Below, piece after piece: positions 17,420 through 29,687 of a stretch of 64,000 nt of DNA. The position numbers and the translations under genes were made by a program. The stretch is from the NCBI GenBank assembly GCA_017470245.1, contig JAFUEV010000059.1:113062-177061 (forward strand), read 5' to 3'. This DNA comes from a bacterium. GTDB lineage: Bacteria > Cyanobacteriota > Vampirovibrionia > Gastranaerophilales > Gastranaerophilaceae. Under the pieces are notes generated by a model. The model was not told where the DNA came from, did not search any database, and saw only the letters and a program-made list of their open reading frames with translations. The stretch's first letter is position 1. Each line of letters opens with the position of its first letter.

Positions 17420-18940
17420 ATGAAAAAATTTTTAGGTTTGTTATTATTATTGTTGTTTATTAATAATAATTCTTTAGCTGCAGAACCAAGCCTGCGTGAA
17501 ATGTTTCAAAATAATGAAGCGGTTATATATGGAGTAAATTTAAGAACTTTTAATGCAAATGATATAAACGGTAACGGAATCATTGAAATATCAAAGGGAG
17601 AAAATCCCGGCTCTTTTATTAATGCAGTTGACAGACTGGATGAATTAAAAGAATTGGGTATTAATACTTTACATGTTTTACCCATTACGCCGGTAGGCAA
17701 AATAAAGGCGTTAGGAACAGCCGGTTCTTTGTATGCTTTGAGCGATTTTACAACTTTAAATCTTCAACTTGTGGATTCTCAAAGTGAATTATCAGTAAAA
17801 GAACAGGCAAAGTATTTTATTGATGAATGTCACAAAAGAGGTATAAAAGTTATTATAGACATGCCAAGCTGCGGGGCATACGATTTGTATATTAATCGTC
17901 CGGATTTGTTTTTGTTGGATAAAGACGGCATGCCTGATACCCCTGCTGATTGGCTTGACGTAAGATTATTTAATGTTCCTGATAATAATCAATTGTACCA
18001 TTCTGATATTTTTGTTCTTCATAAAATTTTTGTAAATAACATGATTCAACTTGGAGCTGATGGTATAAGAGCCGATGTTGCAACAATAAAACCATATATT
18101 TTTTGGAAAGAACTTATAAAATATGCGAGAGAAAAGAAACCCGATTTTATGTTTCTTGCGGAAGCTTCTGAAAGTTGGACTAAACCAGCATCTGATAAAG
18201 CATATTTTACTGACTATAAAAAACTATTGGAAGCCGGTTTTGACGGATATTACGGAAGTTATTTTGAACTAAAAAACTGGAAAACAATGGATGAAATGGC
18301 TTCTTCTATCAAAAAACAACAAAAATTATTTAAAAAGTACAATGATAAAAAATCAGTAATAGGAAGTTTTGAAACACATGATACTGTGAGCCCTTTACTT
18401 ACGGGTGGTGAAAATTTTTCTAAAATTATTATATGGTTAAATGCTACTTTACCTTTGAATCCTTATTATATTGACGGTTTTTTACAGGCAGATGATTACA
18501 TGTATGATTATTCTAATAAAAAAGCCTCTGAAACATATACTGATGATGAATATTATTATGTTCATCAAGGACAAATTGATATATTTAATTTATCCAGAAA
18601 ACCAATTGGTTATACGGATAAATTAATAAAAGAACAACAAAAAGCCATGACTTTACGTAATAATTATAAAGATGTCATCACTAAAGGTGATTTTATACCC
18701 TTAAAAACTGATAATGAAAATGTATTTGCTTTCATTCGTACCTATAATAAAAATTCCATCGTTGTAATTTTTAATAAAAATTTAGTAAGCTCAGAAGATA
18801 CAAAACTTAAAATAAAAAATATTAAAAAAAGGACTAAAATTACGTTTGTAAAGGATAGTAACCCAGATAACCTCGAAAAAACAACGTTTTCAAAGAAACT
18901 AAAACCAGCAGAGATAATTATTTTTACTCTTCAAAACTAG
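17420..18940 (+). CDS. Exported GH13 alpha-amylase family glycoside hydrolase
   Basis: 506 aa. The start is the ATG at 17420, which follows AAGGGG and gives a clear signal peptide (MKKFLGLLLLLLFINNNSLAA); the longer frame from 17354 lacks both. The catalytic barrel shows GADGIRADVAT (nucleophile Asp), FLAEASES (acid/base Glu) and SFETHDT (transition-state Asp). It is expected to act on alpha-glucans in the periplasm or outside the cell. It stands alone, divergent from pheS. Confidence 0.88.
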   Translation: MKKFLGLLLLLLFINNNSLAAEPSLREMFQNNEAVIYGVNLRTFNANDINGNGIIEISKGENPGSFINAVDRLDELKELGINTLHVLPITPVGKIKALGTAGSLYALSDFTTLNLQLVDSQSELSVKEQAKYFIDECHKRGIKVIIDMPSCGAYDLYINRPDLFLLDKDGMPDTPADWLDVRLFNVPDNNQLYHSDIFVLHKIFVNNMIQLGADGIRADVATIKPYIFWKELIKYAREKKPDFMFLAEASESWTKPASDKAYFTDYKKLLEAGFDGYYGSYFELKNWKTMDEMASSIKKQQKLFKKYNDKKSVIGSFETHDTVSPLLTGGENFSKIIIWLNATLPLNPYYIDGFLQADDYMYDYSNKKASETYTDDEYYYVHQGQIDIFNLSRKPIGYTDKLIKEQQKAMTLRNNYKDVITKGDFIPLKTDNENVFAFIRTYNKNSIVVIFNKNLVSSEDTKLKIKNIKKRTKITFVKDSNPDNLEKTTFSKKLKPAEIIIFTLQN

Positions 18941-18988
18941 TTTTTATACTTATCATGGTAATTTAAAAAAAAAAATTTATTAAAAGTC

Positions 18989-19016
18989 TTGCCAAAACTT
19001 AAAATATAGGTATAAT
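18989..19016 (+). promoter_or_regulatory. Promoter of the HU gene
   Basis: TTGCCA, 16 bases, then a perfect TATAAT. The expected transcript starts near 19023, just ahead of a strong AGGAGG at 19034-19039. Confidence 0.65.
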
Positions 19017-19044
19017 AAATTTTGTAATACAAGAGGAGGTTCTT

Positions 19045-19317
19045 ATGAACAAAGAAGAATTAGTAAAAGAAGTTGCTAAAAAAGCAAAAGTTTCACAAAA
19101 AGCTGCAGCTGATGTTTTAAGTGCAACAATCGAAACAGTACAAAAAACAGTAGCTAAAGGTAAAAAAGTTACTTTAGTTGGTTTTGGTACATTCGAAGCT
19201 CGTAAAAGAAAAGCTAGAACAGGACGTAACCCACAAACTGGCGCTGCAATTAAAATTGCTGCAAAAACAGTTCCTGCTTTCTCAGCTGGTAAGAAATTCA
19301 AAGATGCTGTAAAATAA
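19045..19317 (+). CDS. HU-family DNA-binding protein
   Basis: This 90-aa histone-like protein bends and compacts DNA as a dimer. The signature GFGTFEARKRKARTGRNPQT (~47-66) is intact and contains the intercalating loop RNPQTG. It has normal HU length, no extensions, a near-consensus promoter, AGGAGG and its own terminator. It is probably among the most highly expressed genes in the window. Confidence 0.96.
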   Translation: MNKEELVKEVAKKAKVSQKAAADVLSATIETVQKTVAKGKKVTLVGFGTFEARKRKARTGRNPQTGAAIKIAAKTVPAFSAGKKFKDAVK

Positions 19318-19333
19318 GTTTTATTTATATAGC

Positions 19334-19363
19334 AAAGACCGCTTATAGTTAAGCGGTCTTTTT
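19334..19363 (+). terminator. Terminator of the HU gene
   Basis: Perfect 12-bp stem AAAGACCGCTTA / TAAGCGGTCTTT with a TAGT loop and a following T-run. It lies between the HU stop and the convergent kinase-like gene, and may serve both directions. Confidence 0.92.
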
Positions 19364-19377
19364 ATTTGCTTTTTTAA

Positions 19378-20397
19378 TTATGCTACACCGTTCTGTTCAA
19401 AGTATTTCCATTTAGTTTCATTATCAAAAGAGCCGCACATAATTGAAAGAGGAAAACTTCTTAATAAGTCATGAAATTCCATGCTTACATTCTTTTTATC
19501 AAATTTAACTCCTTGTGCTCTCATTGCAAGTATGTATTTTTGAGTTATTGTTACGGTATTATCAATTGCTTGTTCTATTTCATTTTGCGGCATAGGATTG
19601 TCTCCGGTACGAGAAGAAAATGTACTGAAATAATTTATATTTGTCAGAGCATATAAAATGTTGCCGTAGTTAATTCCAATCTTATTTTTATCCATGTCTA
19701 TTAAATTAATTGATTGTTTTTCTTCATCAAGCAATAAATTGTTTGAATTTAGGTGGTCAAAGGAATATCCTGCATCACCTGCAGATTTTATATCTGATAT
19801 AAGTTTTTCATAAGATTCTACCGGTAATTGTGCCAATTTTTCAAGTGATTTAGCATAGTTTTGTTTTCTGTTTAATGATTCATAAGATTCTACATCATCT
19901 CTGAGAGTGCCCGTTGATTCATTATATAATGCTTGAGCAGGTGGTTCTCCTATTGGTTTTCCTGTTTGTTTCTTTAAAACTTCAATAGAAAGCGGATAGC
20001 CGCTATGTGTTTTTAATTCTATTCTCGCAACCTGTTGACCTATATTTATTTTTAAATTTTTATCTTCTGTATCAATTATTTCCGCACTTCTGTAATCAAC
20101 ATCATTAAATGTATTATAGTTTGCAGTTCTTAATATATAATCGTCATTATTTGGAATTGCGTATGTCTTATGAGAAAAACCACTACCTATAATATTTTCT
20201 TTATCAAGTAAAAGCATAGGCAATTGTGATTGAATAAAGTCATTATCTTCAACCCATTTAATAAAAGCATTTGTTTCTTGTTTTTCTGTATTCGTTGTAC
20301 GAACAAATGTATCTGACGGTATATTTTGTTGTCGTTGTATTTGTGGTTTTTGTGCACCAATAGTTATCCTTGTAAAATTCACAGGATTTATATTCAT
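19378..20397 (-). CDS. Kinase-like protein with N-terminal F-x-G-type tag
   Basis: 339 aa. The start is set at 20397 (MNINPVNF) because AGGAG lies 11 bases upstream. After a polar N-terminus (NFTRITIGAQ), the pattern is protein-kinase-like: a Gly loop IGSGFSHKTY (~66), YILRTA in the beta-3 position with Arg where Lys is usual, FDHLNSNNLLLD (~232) with D-x(4)-N spacing as in a catalytic loop, and LIDMD as a possible metal-binding motif. It is 30-40% identical by eye to the protein at 36287-35355, including NLK-x-NIGQ and IEVLKKQ-x-GKP. Substrate unknown. The kinase call is inference. Confidence 0.5.
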   Translation of the reverse strand: MNINPVNFTRITIGAQKPQIQRQQNIPSDTFVRTTNTEKQETNAFIKWVEDNDFIQSQLPMLLLDKENIIGSGFSHKTYAIPNNDDYILRTANYNTFNDVDYRSAEIIDTEDKNLKINIGQQVARIELKTHSGYPLSIEVLKKQTGKPIGEPPAQALYNESTGTLRDDVESYESLNRKQNYAKSLEKLAQLPVESYEKLISDIKSAGDAGYSFDHLNSNNLLLDEEKQSINLIDMDKNKIGINYGNILYALTNINYFSTFSSRTGDNPMPQNEIEQAIDNTVTITQKYILAMRAQGVKFDKKNVSMEFHDLLRSFPLSIMCGSFDNETKWKYFEQNGVA

Positions 20398-20485
20398 AAT
20401 TTTCCATTCTCCTATTTGTACACATATAAAAGATGTCAAAATGTGTTTTTGACAAAATGTGCGCTTTAAATTTACAATCTTAACA

Positions 20486-21154
20486 TTATTGTTCTTTAAA
20501 GTTAGGGAACATTTTTAAAGTTCCGTCTTCATTTCTCCAAGGGAACCAACCTATTTTAGCTTGTTTTGACGTTAAATCAGTAACTGATGCCAATAGCCAG
20601 TTTCCCCTAATAACAGTAAAACTTACATGTTTCGGATATGTAAATTTGTCTAAAACTTTTGAATTTTCATCTTCTGACGAATATAAAACTTTCTCATCAT
20701 TTGGTAAATCATTAAATACTCTTATTCCGTATGGTTTACCATATCTGTAAAATAAATCTTTATATGTCATAAAATTATTCGGGTTATCATTATATATCCA
20801 GCCGGTTTCACCTGTCTTTTGATCGATGTATACGCAATACCAGTCATTACCCGGATTAAGTTCTACGGTTAGTAAAGCAACATTATTGGATGGAACGTAG
20901 GCTACATAAGATATTTTTCTCATATCTATTGTATTTACAATTGCAGATTTTTTTATATTCTCATAATTAACTTCTCTTAATATTTTGGCATCTGCCATAG
21001 GATATTGGTATACAGTGTAATTCTGAGGCATATTTATAACGCCGATACCGTAGTATCTTATACTTTTTGAACTTAGTGGTATAATATCAGCTTTAACAGG
21101 TATTATAGTAATTTGGATTATAAAAAATATTAATAATAATAGAAACTTTTTCAT
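20486..21154 (-). CDS. Exported SH3-like protein
   Basis: 222 aa with a signal peptide (residues 1-22, ending VKA). The rest is beta-rich with features of a bacterial SH3 module: VYQYPMADAKILREV, then WYCVYIDQKTGETGWIY (~107-123), then a second such segment NWLLASV...KIGWFPW (~185-208). Such domains bind peptidoglycan or proteins in the envelope. No catalytic domain. It is followed after about 30 bases, upstream on the same strand, by another small exported protein gene. Confidence 0.65.
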   Translation of the reverse strand: MKKFLLLLIFFIIQITIIPVKADIIPLSSKSIRYYGIGVINMPQNYTVYQYPMADAKILREVNYENIKKSAIVNTIDMRKISYVAYVPSNNVALLTVELNPGNDWYCVYIDQKTGETGWIYNDNPNNFMTYKDLFYRYGKPYGIRVFNDLPNDEKVLYSSEDENSKVLDKFTYPKHVSFTVIRGNWLLASVTDLTSKQAKIGWFPWRNEDGTLKMFPNFKEQ

Positions 21155-21185
21155 ACCTTTATTATAGCAAATTTTTTGTAAAATT

Positions 21186-21536
21186 CTATTTTATGGACTC
21201 GAAAAGTTTTTTATTTTTTTCTGTTTGTTGAGTTGTCCAATTACTTGTACAGGTTATTGATGCAGAAACTATATCGTTTACCGGATATTTTTGAATACAT
21301 GACCATGACGAATCTATAAGTTCATTTCTATTAATCAGTTTTACAAATTCTTTTATAAAAGTATCTTTTTTATTTTGGTCTATAGCAAGATTGTTTATGG
21401 AATTTGTCATTTGTTCTATATAACCTTCAATAAATGAATCATAGAACATGTTTTTATCTTCTTCCGAATAATTATATGCAAAAGAAATATTATTTGATAA
21501 GAATACACATAATATCAATAACAGTATTTTTTTCAT
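21186..21536 (-). CDS. Small exported hypothetical protein
   Basis: 116 aa, not recognised. A signal peptide (MKKILLLILCVFLSNNISFA) is followed by a helical mature domain of about 95 residues with two Cys (in WSCIQKYP and SITCTSNW) that could form a disulfide. It lies directly upstream of the SH3-like exported protein on the same strand, so the two may be co-transcribed. Confidence 0.6.
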   Translation of the reverse strand: MKKILLLILCVFLSNNISFAYNYSEEDKNMFYDSFIEGYIEQMTNSINNLAIDQNKKDTFIKEFVKLINRNELIDSSWSCIQKYPVNDIVSASITCTSNWTTQQTEKNKKLFESIK

Positions 21537-21602
21537 AATCCACCTTTTTTTTATAAGTTTAACAGGCTTAGTTATGAAAAATCATTATCTCTTTGTCTAT
21601 AA

Positions 21603-22226
21603 TCAAATAGGTATGTATGCAGAATATACCAGGCTTGCAAAGTCTTCAAAATAGCTTATTTGTGTAGCGCTTCCGGTAGGTATATATACTTTAAATTGGT
21701 TACATAAAGGAATATTTAATGCATTTGCAATTGCTGCTTGAATAACTTCTCCATGCGTTATGATTATAAGTCTTTTATGTAAATTATTTTCTATAATATT
21801 ATTTATTATATTATTTATTTTTTGGTTATAATCAATTGCTGTTTCGCCGCCTTCAGGACAATAATTTTCGGGATTCTCATGGTAAGCTTCCAGCATGTTC
21901 GGAAACTTTTTTTCAATTTCATCAAATGACAGTCCGCTCCATAATCCTACTTTTCTACTATTGAGGTCATTTAAAATTTCAAATTCCAAGTTACAAATTT
22001 CAGATAAAATTCTTGCACTTTGGACAGTTCTTAGTGCGGGACTTGCATATATTTTATCAATTTTTAATCCTTTTTCTTTTACCCATTCGGAAATTTTTTC
22101 TATTTCTTCTTTTCCGTTAGAGTTAATTGCAGGATAAGATTCATCATCAAATAAACGGTTCTCTTCAGTATTTATCGTAGAACCGTGTCTGATAAAAGTA
22201 ATTTTGCATTTCCTTTTAAACAGCAT
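21603..22226 (-). CDS. Histidine phosphatase family protein (phosphoglycerate mutase-like)
   Basis: A 207-aa cytoplasmic phosphatase of the branch with catalytic RHG near the N-terminus (FIRHGSTINTEENR, ~12). It also has the conserved Arg in SPALRTVQSA, the acid Glu in EGGETAIDY (~124) and the second His in IITHGEVIQA (~157). The small size and lack of mutase-specific insertions favour a phosphatase (such as CobC- or GpmB-like) over glycolytic mutase. The substrate cannot be assigned. Confidence 0.85.
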   Translation of the reverse strand: MLFKRKCKITFIRHGSTINTEENRLFDDESYPAINSNGKEEIEKISEWVKEKGLKIDKIYASPALRTVQSARILSEICNLEFEILNDLNSRKVGLWSGLSFDEIEKKFPNMLEAYHENPENYCPEGGETAIDYNQKINNIINNIIENNLHKRLIIITHGEVIQAAIANALNIPLCNQFKVYIPTGSATQISYFEDFASLVYSAYIPI

Positions 22227-22358
22227 TTTAAATCCTTAACTTCTTATTCTATTAATACCCTTTTTTTATTATTTTCAAAACGTTATATAACGATAATGTC
22301 CGTTAAACATATTTGCAACATTAAAAGTGACATTGGATTAAATAATAATAGTAATAAA

Positions 22359-22388
22359 TTGGTACTGTGTGTATTTTTGTAGTACAAT
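22359..22388 (+). promoter_or_regulatory. Likely gyrB promoter
   Basis: TTGGTA, 18 bases, then TACAAT, about 30 bases ahead of the gyrB ATG. The match is moderate. Confidence 0.4.
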
Positions 22389-22416
22389 ATTGTATGAGAA
22401 GTAGATTGGGGTTTAG

Positions 22417-24873
<2,457 letters not shown>

Positions 24874-24898
24874 CCTTATAAATTGAGGTGTATAATCA

Positions 24899-25960
24899 GT
24901 GAATCTGATAATCAAAATACTTAAATTAAGAATAACAAAATTGATTTTGTTCCTTCTTTTTATAGCATTCCTTGCATCATTGTTCTTATGCAAGGATTGG
25001 TATTTTGTTCAATATCATAAATGTAAAGGTTTTTATTATGTAAATAAAGGTGATAAAGCATTTAAAAACCAAAAATATCAACAGGCTATTGATTATTATA
25101 AAGTAGCATTGAGGAACTATCCGGGACATTCACGTGCAAGCTGTAACCTGGGTAACATATATGTCAGCTTTGAAAATTATTATGAGGCGGTTAATGCTTA
25201 CGAAAATGCTTTAAAATTTAGTCCTAATTTTATGGTTTGTCGAATGGATTTAGGTATAATATTGTCTGAAAAATTAGCTAATTATGACAAAGCGATACAA
25301 GAATACGGAAGGGTTGTTAATTCTAATCCTTTTACAATAAATATTCCTCTTGTTTACAATAATAAAAAAACTACGAATGCAAATAAGGGTTTAGCTTATT
25401 ATAATATGGGTATTGCATATCGTGGAAAAGCTGTATATATGGGGGATAATTCCAGTACTTCCGTAAAATATTTAAAAAAGGCAAAAGAAGCATATCAGAA
25501 TGCAGCTAAATATTTAAAAAATGATTATGATAATACTTACAATCTTGCATTAACAAATCATTTGCTGGGTGATTATAATTCTGCTGCAAGTGAATATTGC
25601 AAAGCTATTAATATAAGACCTGACAGCTTTGAAGCTCATTATAATTTTGCTCTCCTTTTGCGAACAATGAATATGAACAAAGAAGCTCTGTCTGAATTTG
25701 AAAAAACTACAATGCTTATTGATGACACTACTGGCGGTGCTGCCAGAAATAAATATATTTTCGGTATTATTAACGAAATAAAAAGAAGAATATTAAATGA
25801 AGGTGATTATGACTATTTAAAAGAAAGACGGGAAATTACTTCATTAAATGACAGTGATATAACTTATTCAAACGGTAAAATCTTGGCTGATAAGCAAAAA
25901 ACATTTAATATGAATGAACTTATGAAATGTACCTACGGAGATAAATTTGAAGAATTATAA
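24899..25960 (+). CDS. Membrane-anchored TPR protein
   Basis: 353 aa starting with GTG (24899), which follows GAGGTG. One N-terminal transmembrane helix (~12-32) is followed by TPR units: YVNKGDKAFKNQKYQQAIDY, SRASCNLGNIYVSFENYYEA, AYYNMGIAYRGKA, YNLALTNHLLGDYNSA and AHYNFALLLRTMNMNKEA. It likely scaffolds a complex on the outer face of the inner membrane. The GGDEF gene starts at the last base of its stop, so the two are coupled. Confidence 0.75.
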   Translation: MNLIIKILKLRITKLILFLLFIAFLASLFLCKDWYFVQYHKCKGFYYVNKGDKAFKNQKYQQAIDYYKVALRNYPGHSRASCNLGNIYVSFENYYEAVNAYENALKFSPNFMVCRMDLGIILSEKLANYDKAIQEYGRVVNSNPFTINIPLVYNNKKTTNANKGLAYYNMGIAYRGKAVYMGDNSSTSVKYLKKAKEAYQNAAKYLKNDYDNTYNLALTNHLLGDYNSAASEYCKAINIRPDSFEAHYNFALLLRTMNMNKEALSEFEKTTMLIDDTTGGAARNKYIFGIINEIKRRILNEGDYDYLKERREITSLNDSDITYSNGKILADKQKTFNMNELMKCTYGDKFEEL

Positions 25961-27408
25961 TGAAGCCTATGATAAATAAAGAAGAAAATATAGAATTTTT
26001 AAATAATCTTGCTAATATACTGACGAAAAAAATTTCACCAATCAGTACTGCAAGTGAGATTAATAAACTCTTTAAGAATTATTTAAATATTGAAAAAGCG
26101 GAGTTTATTATTTGGGATAACAATAGTATGTTGTTAAAGGATTTTGCACAAGATTGGAGAATTTTCGATAACGGTAATTCACCGCAGGAAATAAATTATA
26201 TATTTAATAACCTTTCTATGTCTGACGGTAAAAAGTTTTATTTTAATGATGAAGAATTTGACTGTGATATAGATGAAGAAACACAATATCGAATATTAGA
26301 ACTTAAATCAGATATTAATAATATCGTTTTTCCGCTTGTTTCTAATGGTGATGTGTTTGGGCTTATAAATATAACTTCCGAAAAAATAGCATTTACGAAA
26401 GATTTTTTTACGTTGTTGAATATTTCATCAAGAATAATATCCGGTGCAATAAATAATTATATTCTAAATGAGCAAATGGAAATAAGCCTTAATTTCTATA
26501 AGGCAATGAAAGATATTGCTAAAATAATTGAAAGCCAGTATGAACTGTCATATATTATTCCTTTAATTGGTGAAATGATTGATAGGTTTATGTCTTCCCA
26601 TCTTATATACATCTTTATATATAAGGATAATAAGTATCAACTTGTTTGGCCAGGTGCCTGCAAGGATGAACACGTCTATAAAATACTTGAAAATCTTGAT
26701 ACACAAAAAGATGTTATATTATCATTCAATCAGCAAATTGGTGTTTTCCCTATAATTAATGAGGAAAATATCCTTGGTGCAATAGTTGCATACAGTAACT
26801 ATGAAAAACTTCTTCAAAAAGATATAGATTATCTCTTGCAATTAACAAGACAGTCAGGATTAACAATACATAGGGCAAATGTCTATGCGGAAGTATTAAA
26901 ATATGCAACTTTAGACGCTCTTACCGGGTTGAATAATCGCAGACAGTTTGAATTAAGATTAAAGCAGGAAGTTTCAAACAGTAAAAGAAATGAAGTTCCA
27001 TTGTGCAGCATCATGATAGATGTTGATTATTTTAAAAAAGTAAATGATACCTATGGACATGCCGCAGGTGATTGTGTGTTAAAAGATGTCGCAGAAGTTA
27101 TAAAAAAAGAACTGCGTGAATATGATATAGCTTGCAGATACGGAGGAGAAGAATTTTTTATAATTCTTCCTCAAACTAAGTTGCCTGAAGCAACGTCTGT
27201 TGCTCAGCGTTTAAGAAAAGTAATAGAAGAAACAAGAATGGATATAAGAGAAGCAGGAGTTGATGGCGTTACTTATCTTAAAATAACTGCGAGTTTAGGT
27301 GTTTGTGAATATAATAATTCGATGACAGCAGATACATTTGCACAGGCTGTAGATAAGGCTTTATATGAGGCTAAAACTACCGGAAGAAACAGAGTTATTG
27401 TAAGCTAG
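25960..27408 (+). CDS. GAF-GGDEF diguanylate cyclase
   Basis: 482 aa, soluble. Two GAF-like sensor regions (~35-165 and ~180-300) precede a C-terminal GGDEF domain (~315-482) with DALTGLNNRR, DVDYFKKVNDTYGH and the active-site RYGGEEF, so it should make cyclic di-GMP. An inhibitory RxxD site is not obvious. It is translated with the preceding TPR protein, which might localise or regulate it. No c-di-GMP effector is recognised in the window. Confidence 0.9.
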   Translation: MKPMINKEENIEFLNNLANILTKKISPISTASEINKLFKNYLNIEKAEFIIWDNNSMLLKDFAQDWRIFDNGNSPQEINYIFNNLSMSDGKKFYFNDEEFDCDIDEETQYRILELKSDINNIVFPLVSNGDVFGLINITSEKIAFTKDFFTLLNISSRIISGAINNYILNEQMEISLNFYKAMKDIAKIIESQYELSYIIPLIGEMIDRFMSSHLIYIFIYKDNKYQLVWPGACKDEHVYKILENLDTQKDVILSFNQQIGVFPIINEENILGAIVAYSNYEKLLQKDIDYLLQLTRQSGLTIHRANVYAEVLKYATLDALTGLNNRRQFELRLKQEVSNSKRNEVPLCSIMIDVDYFKKVNDTYGHAAGDCVLKDVAEVIKKELREYDIACRYGGEEFFIILPQTKLPEATSVAQRLRKVIEETRMDIREAGVDGVTYLKITASLGVCEYNNSMTADTFAQAVDKALYEAKTTGRNRVIVS

Positions 27409-27465
27409 TTTACAATACTGTTTCTAGTGTGGTATGTTTTAGTAGAGGGATTTGAAGAATAGTTT

Positions 27466-29454
27466 ATGAAGTATTTAAAATATATATTAATTTCTTTGGT
27501 AATTATTGTTCCGTGTATTATAACGGTATTAATATATAACGATAAAATTACTCAAAATTCTCCGCAGTATTATAAACAAGGTGTAGAATTTTATGATAAG
27601 GGTGATTACCAAAATGCGTATTATAATTTCTCTCAAATAAAGTGGATTAGTCCTCTATACCCGATGGCAGTATACAAACAGGCTAAAAGTGCTCAATTAG
27701 CAGGGGATTACAGAACTGCTGCAATAAAATACAAAATATTTCTTGAAAAACTCCCTGATACTGTTTTTGATTTGAAAGCAAAATTAAATTTAGGAAAGAG
27801 TTATTTTTATTTAAAACAGTATGAAGAAGCAAAAGTTCCGTTTCTTGAACTCGCTGATAAAACAGATAATGACGGAACAGAAGAAGTTTATTTTTTGGGG
27901 CTTATAGAAAAGAATTTTGATAAGGAAAAAGCTGCTGATTATTTTAGACGATATCTTGATACTGCATTAAAAGGAGAAGCACTAAATAATAATTATATAA
28001 CGGCATCTGCTGTAGAGTTGTCCTCGCTGGGTATTAATTTAACAGATACTGATTATAAGTTGATAGGTATTGCATATTTTAAAAATAAACAGTATTCCGA
28101 AGCTCTAAACTATCTTTCAAAACTTCCAACAGGTGACAGTTGGGATTATCTTGTTCTTGCAAACCATTATTCAGGACATAAAACCATTACAAAAAAACTG
28201 ATAGAAACCGGTTTAACTTTTTATGCTGAAAGTGCAAATGAAGACAATTTACATGAAATATATAATGTTTATTCTTCTTACTTATACGGTAATAAACTAA
28301 AAAGCTGGGAACAAATATATAAGTTGGTAACTGATAATTCCTTAAAAGGTACAGATTATATTTTATATAAATTAGCCGAGTGTTCTTCTCACGAAAAAGC
28401 CATAGAATATTATAATGCTATTACATCTCAATATCCCGATAGTAATTATGCGCCTGAATCTATGTGGGAAATGATATGGAATGCATATAAAAAACAAGAT
28501 TATAAGACTGCTGAGTTGATGGCAATACAACATCTAAAAACATTTAAAAATGCAAAATCAACACCTAAAGTAGCTTTTTGGCTTGCTAAAATAGCTTTAA
28601 AACAAAATAAAGTTTCTGAAGCTCACAGCTATTTCTCAAAACTAATAAGCAGATATCCTGATAATTATTACGGATTAAGAGCAGAGAGTATTATTAATAA
28701 AAAAGATGATTTTTGGACAACAAATATTGCTAACTCAATACCCGAACAAAAAGAACAAATTGAATTTCCTATATCATTATCCCAAATTGAAATTAAAGAC
28801 TTGAAAGTTATAAATACCTTGTTTGATATGGGAGATTATGAAATATTCAAGGATGCCGATTATAGCAGCCCTATAGTTGAAAGTTGGTTTGAGTATAAAA
28901 ACAATAAAAAATCTCGTTCCATTGTTCTTGCTCGTGATGAAATAGAAAAAATGGAAGTGAAACCGTCTTTTTTAAGTGCTGCATATAAATTGGCATATCC
29001 AAGATATTGGATAAGTGAAATTAATATTGCAGGACAGAAATTAAATATTGATCCATATTTAGTTGCTGCAATTATTAGAGAAGAAAGTTATTATAATGAA
29101 CATGCAAAAAGCAGAACCGGTGCGACAGGATTAATGCAGTTAATGCCTTTAACTGCCAATTATATGATTTCAAAGTTGTCGGATAATGTAAATGAATTTG
29201 CTGACCTTGAAGATCCCAGAACGAATTTATATTTAGGGTGTAATTATGTTAAATATTTAAAAGACAGATTTGATAATGATTTAATGGTAGTTGCCGCATA
29301 TAACGGAGGTGAAGGTTCTGTAAATAAATGGATGAGAACATATAGCACAGAAGATTTGGATGAATTTGTTGAAAATATTCCTTTTGAAGAAACCAGAAAC
29401 TATGTAAAAAAGGTTTTCCGTTCATATCACATGTATCAGAAGATATATAAATAA
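27466..29454 (+). CDS. Lytic murein transglycosylase, Slt70-like
   Basis: A 662-aa periplasmic enzyme that cleaves peptidoglycan glycan strands to anhydromuropeptides. An N-terminal hydrophobic segment (~4-23) anchors or exports it. A long helical superhelix of TPR-like repeats (~30-480) is followed by the SLT domain (~515-655) with catalytic Glu in IIREESYYNEHAKS (~540), GLMQLMPLTA and AAYNGGEGSVNKW. The domain order matches Slt70. Confidence 0.92.
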   Translation: MKYLKYILISLVIIVPCIITVLIYNDKITQNSPQYYKQGVEFYDKGDYQNAYYNFSQIKWISPLYPMAVYKQAKSAQLAGDYRTAAIKYKIFLEKLPDTVFDLKAKLNLGKSYFYLKQYEEAKVPFLELADKTDNDGTEEVYFLGLIEKNFDKEKAADYFRRYLDTALKGEALNNNYITASAVELSSLGINLTDTDYKLIGIAYFKNKQYSEALNYLSKLPTGDSWDYLVLANHYSGHKTITKKLIETGLTFYAESANEDNLHEIYNVYSSYLYGNKLKSWEQIYKLVTDNSLKGTDYILYKLAECSSHEKAIEYYNAITSQYPDSNYAPESMWEMIWNAYKKQDYKTAELMAIQHLKTFKNAKSTPKVAFWLAKIALKQNKVSEAHSYFSKLISRYPDNYYGLRAESIINKKDDFWTTNIANSIPEQKEQIEFPISLSQIEIKDLKVINTLFDMGDYEIFKDADYSSPIVESWFEYKNNKKSRSIVLARDEIEKMEVKPSFLSAAYKLAYPRYWISEINIAGQKLNIDPYLVAAIIREESYYNEHAKSRTGATGLMQLMPLTANYMISKLSDNVNEFADLEDPRTNLYLGCNYVKYLKDRFDNDLMVVAAYNGGEGSVNKWMRTYSTEDLDEFVENIPFEETRNYVKKVFRSYHMYQKIYK

Positions 29455-29687
29455 ATATAACAAAATATTAAATATAAAAATTGATAATAATTATTAAATA
29501 TTCTTATCTAAACCTTTGTATCTAGTAAAATTTTTCAATTATATACCTATGATATATTTACATGATTATAAAAAAAGAATATTATAAATAGACTTTCGAA
29601 TATAAAGTAAATTGCATGAAAACATGACTTTAGAATCCGAAACATTAGGGGTATGTGTAAAGTATAACTGTAATCTGAGGAGGTTTT

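Noticed and set aside
29455..29687. Riboswitch or NrdR boxes ahead of nrdD
   Set aside because: I found no pair of NrdR boxes and no known riboswitch core; only a small inverted repeat (GCATGAAAACATG) is present. A covariance-model search would settle it.
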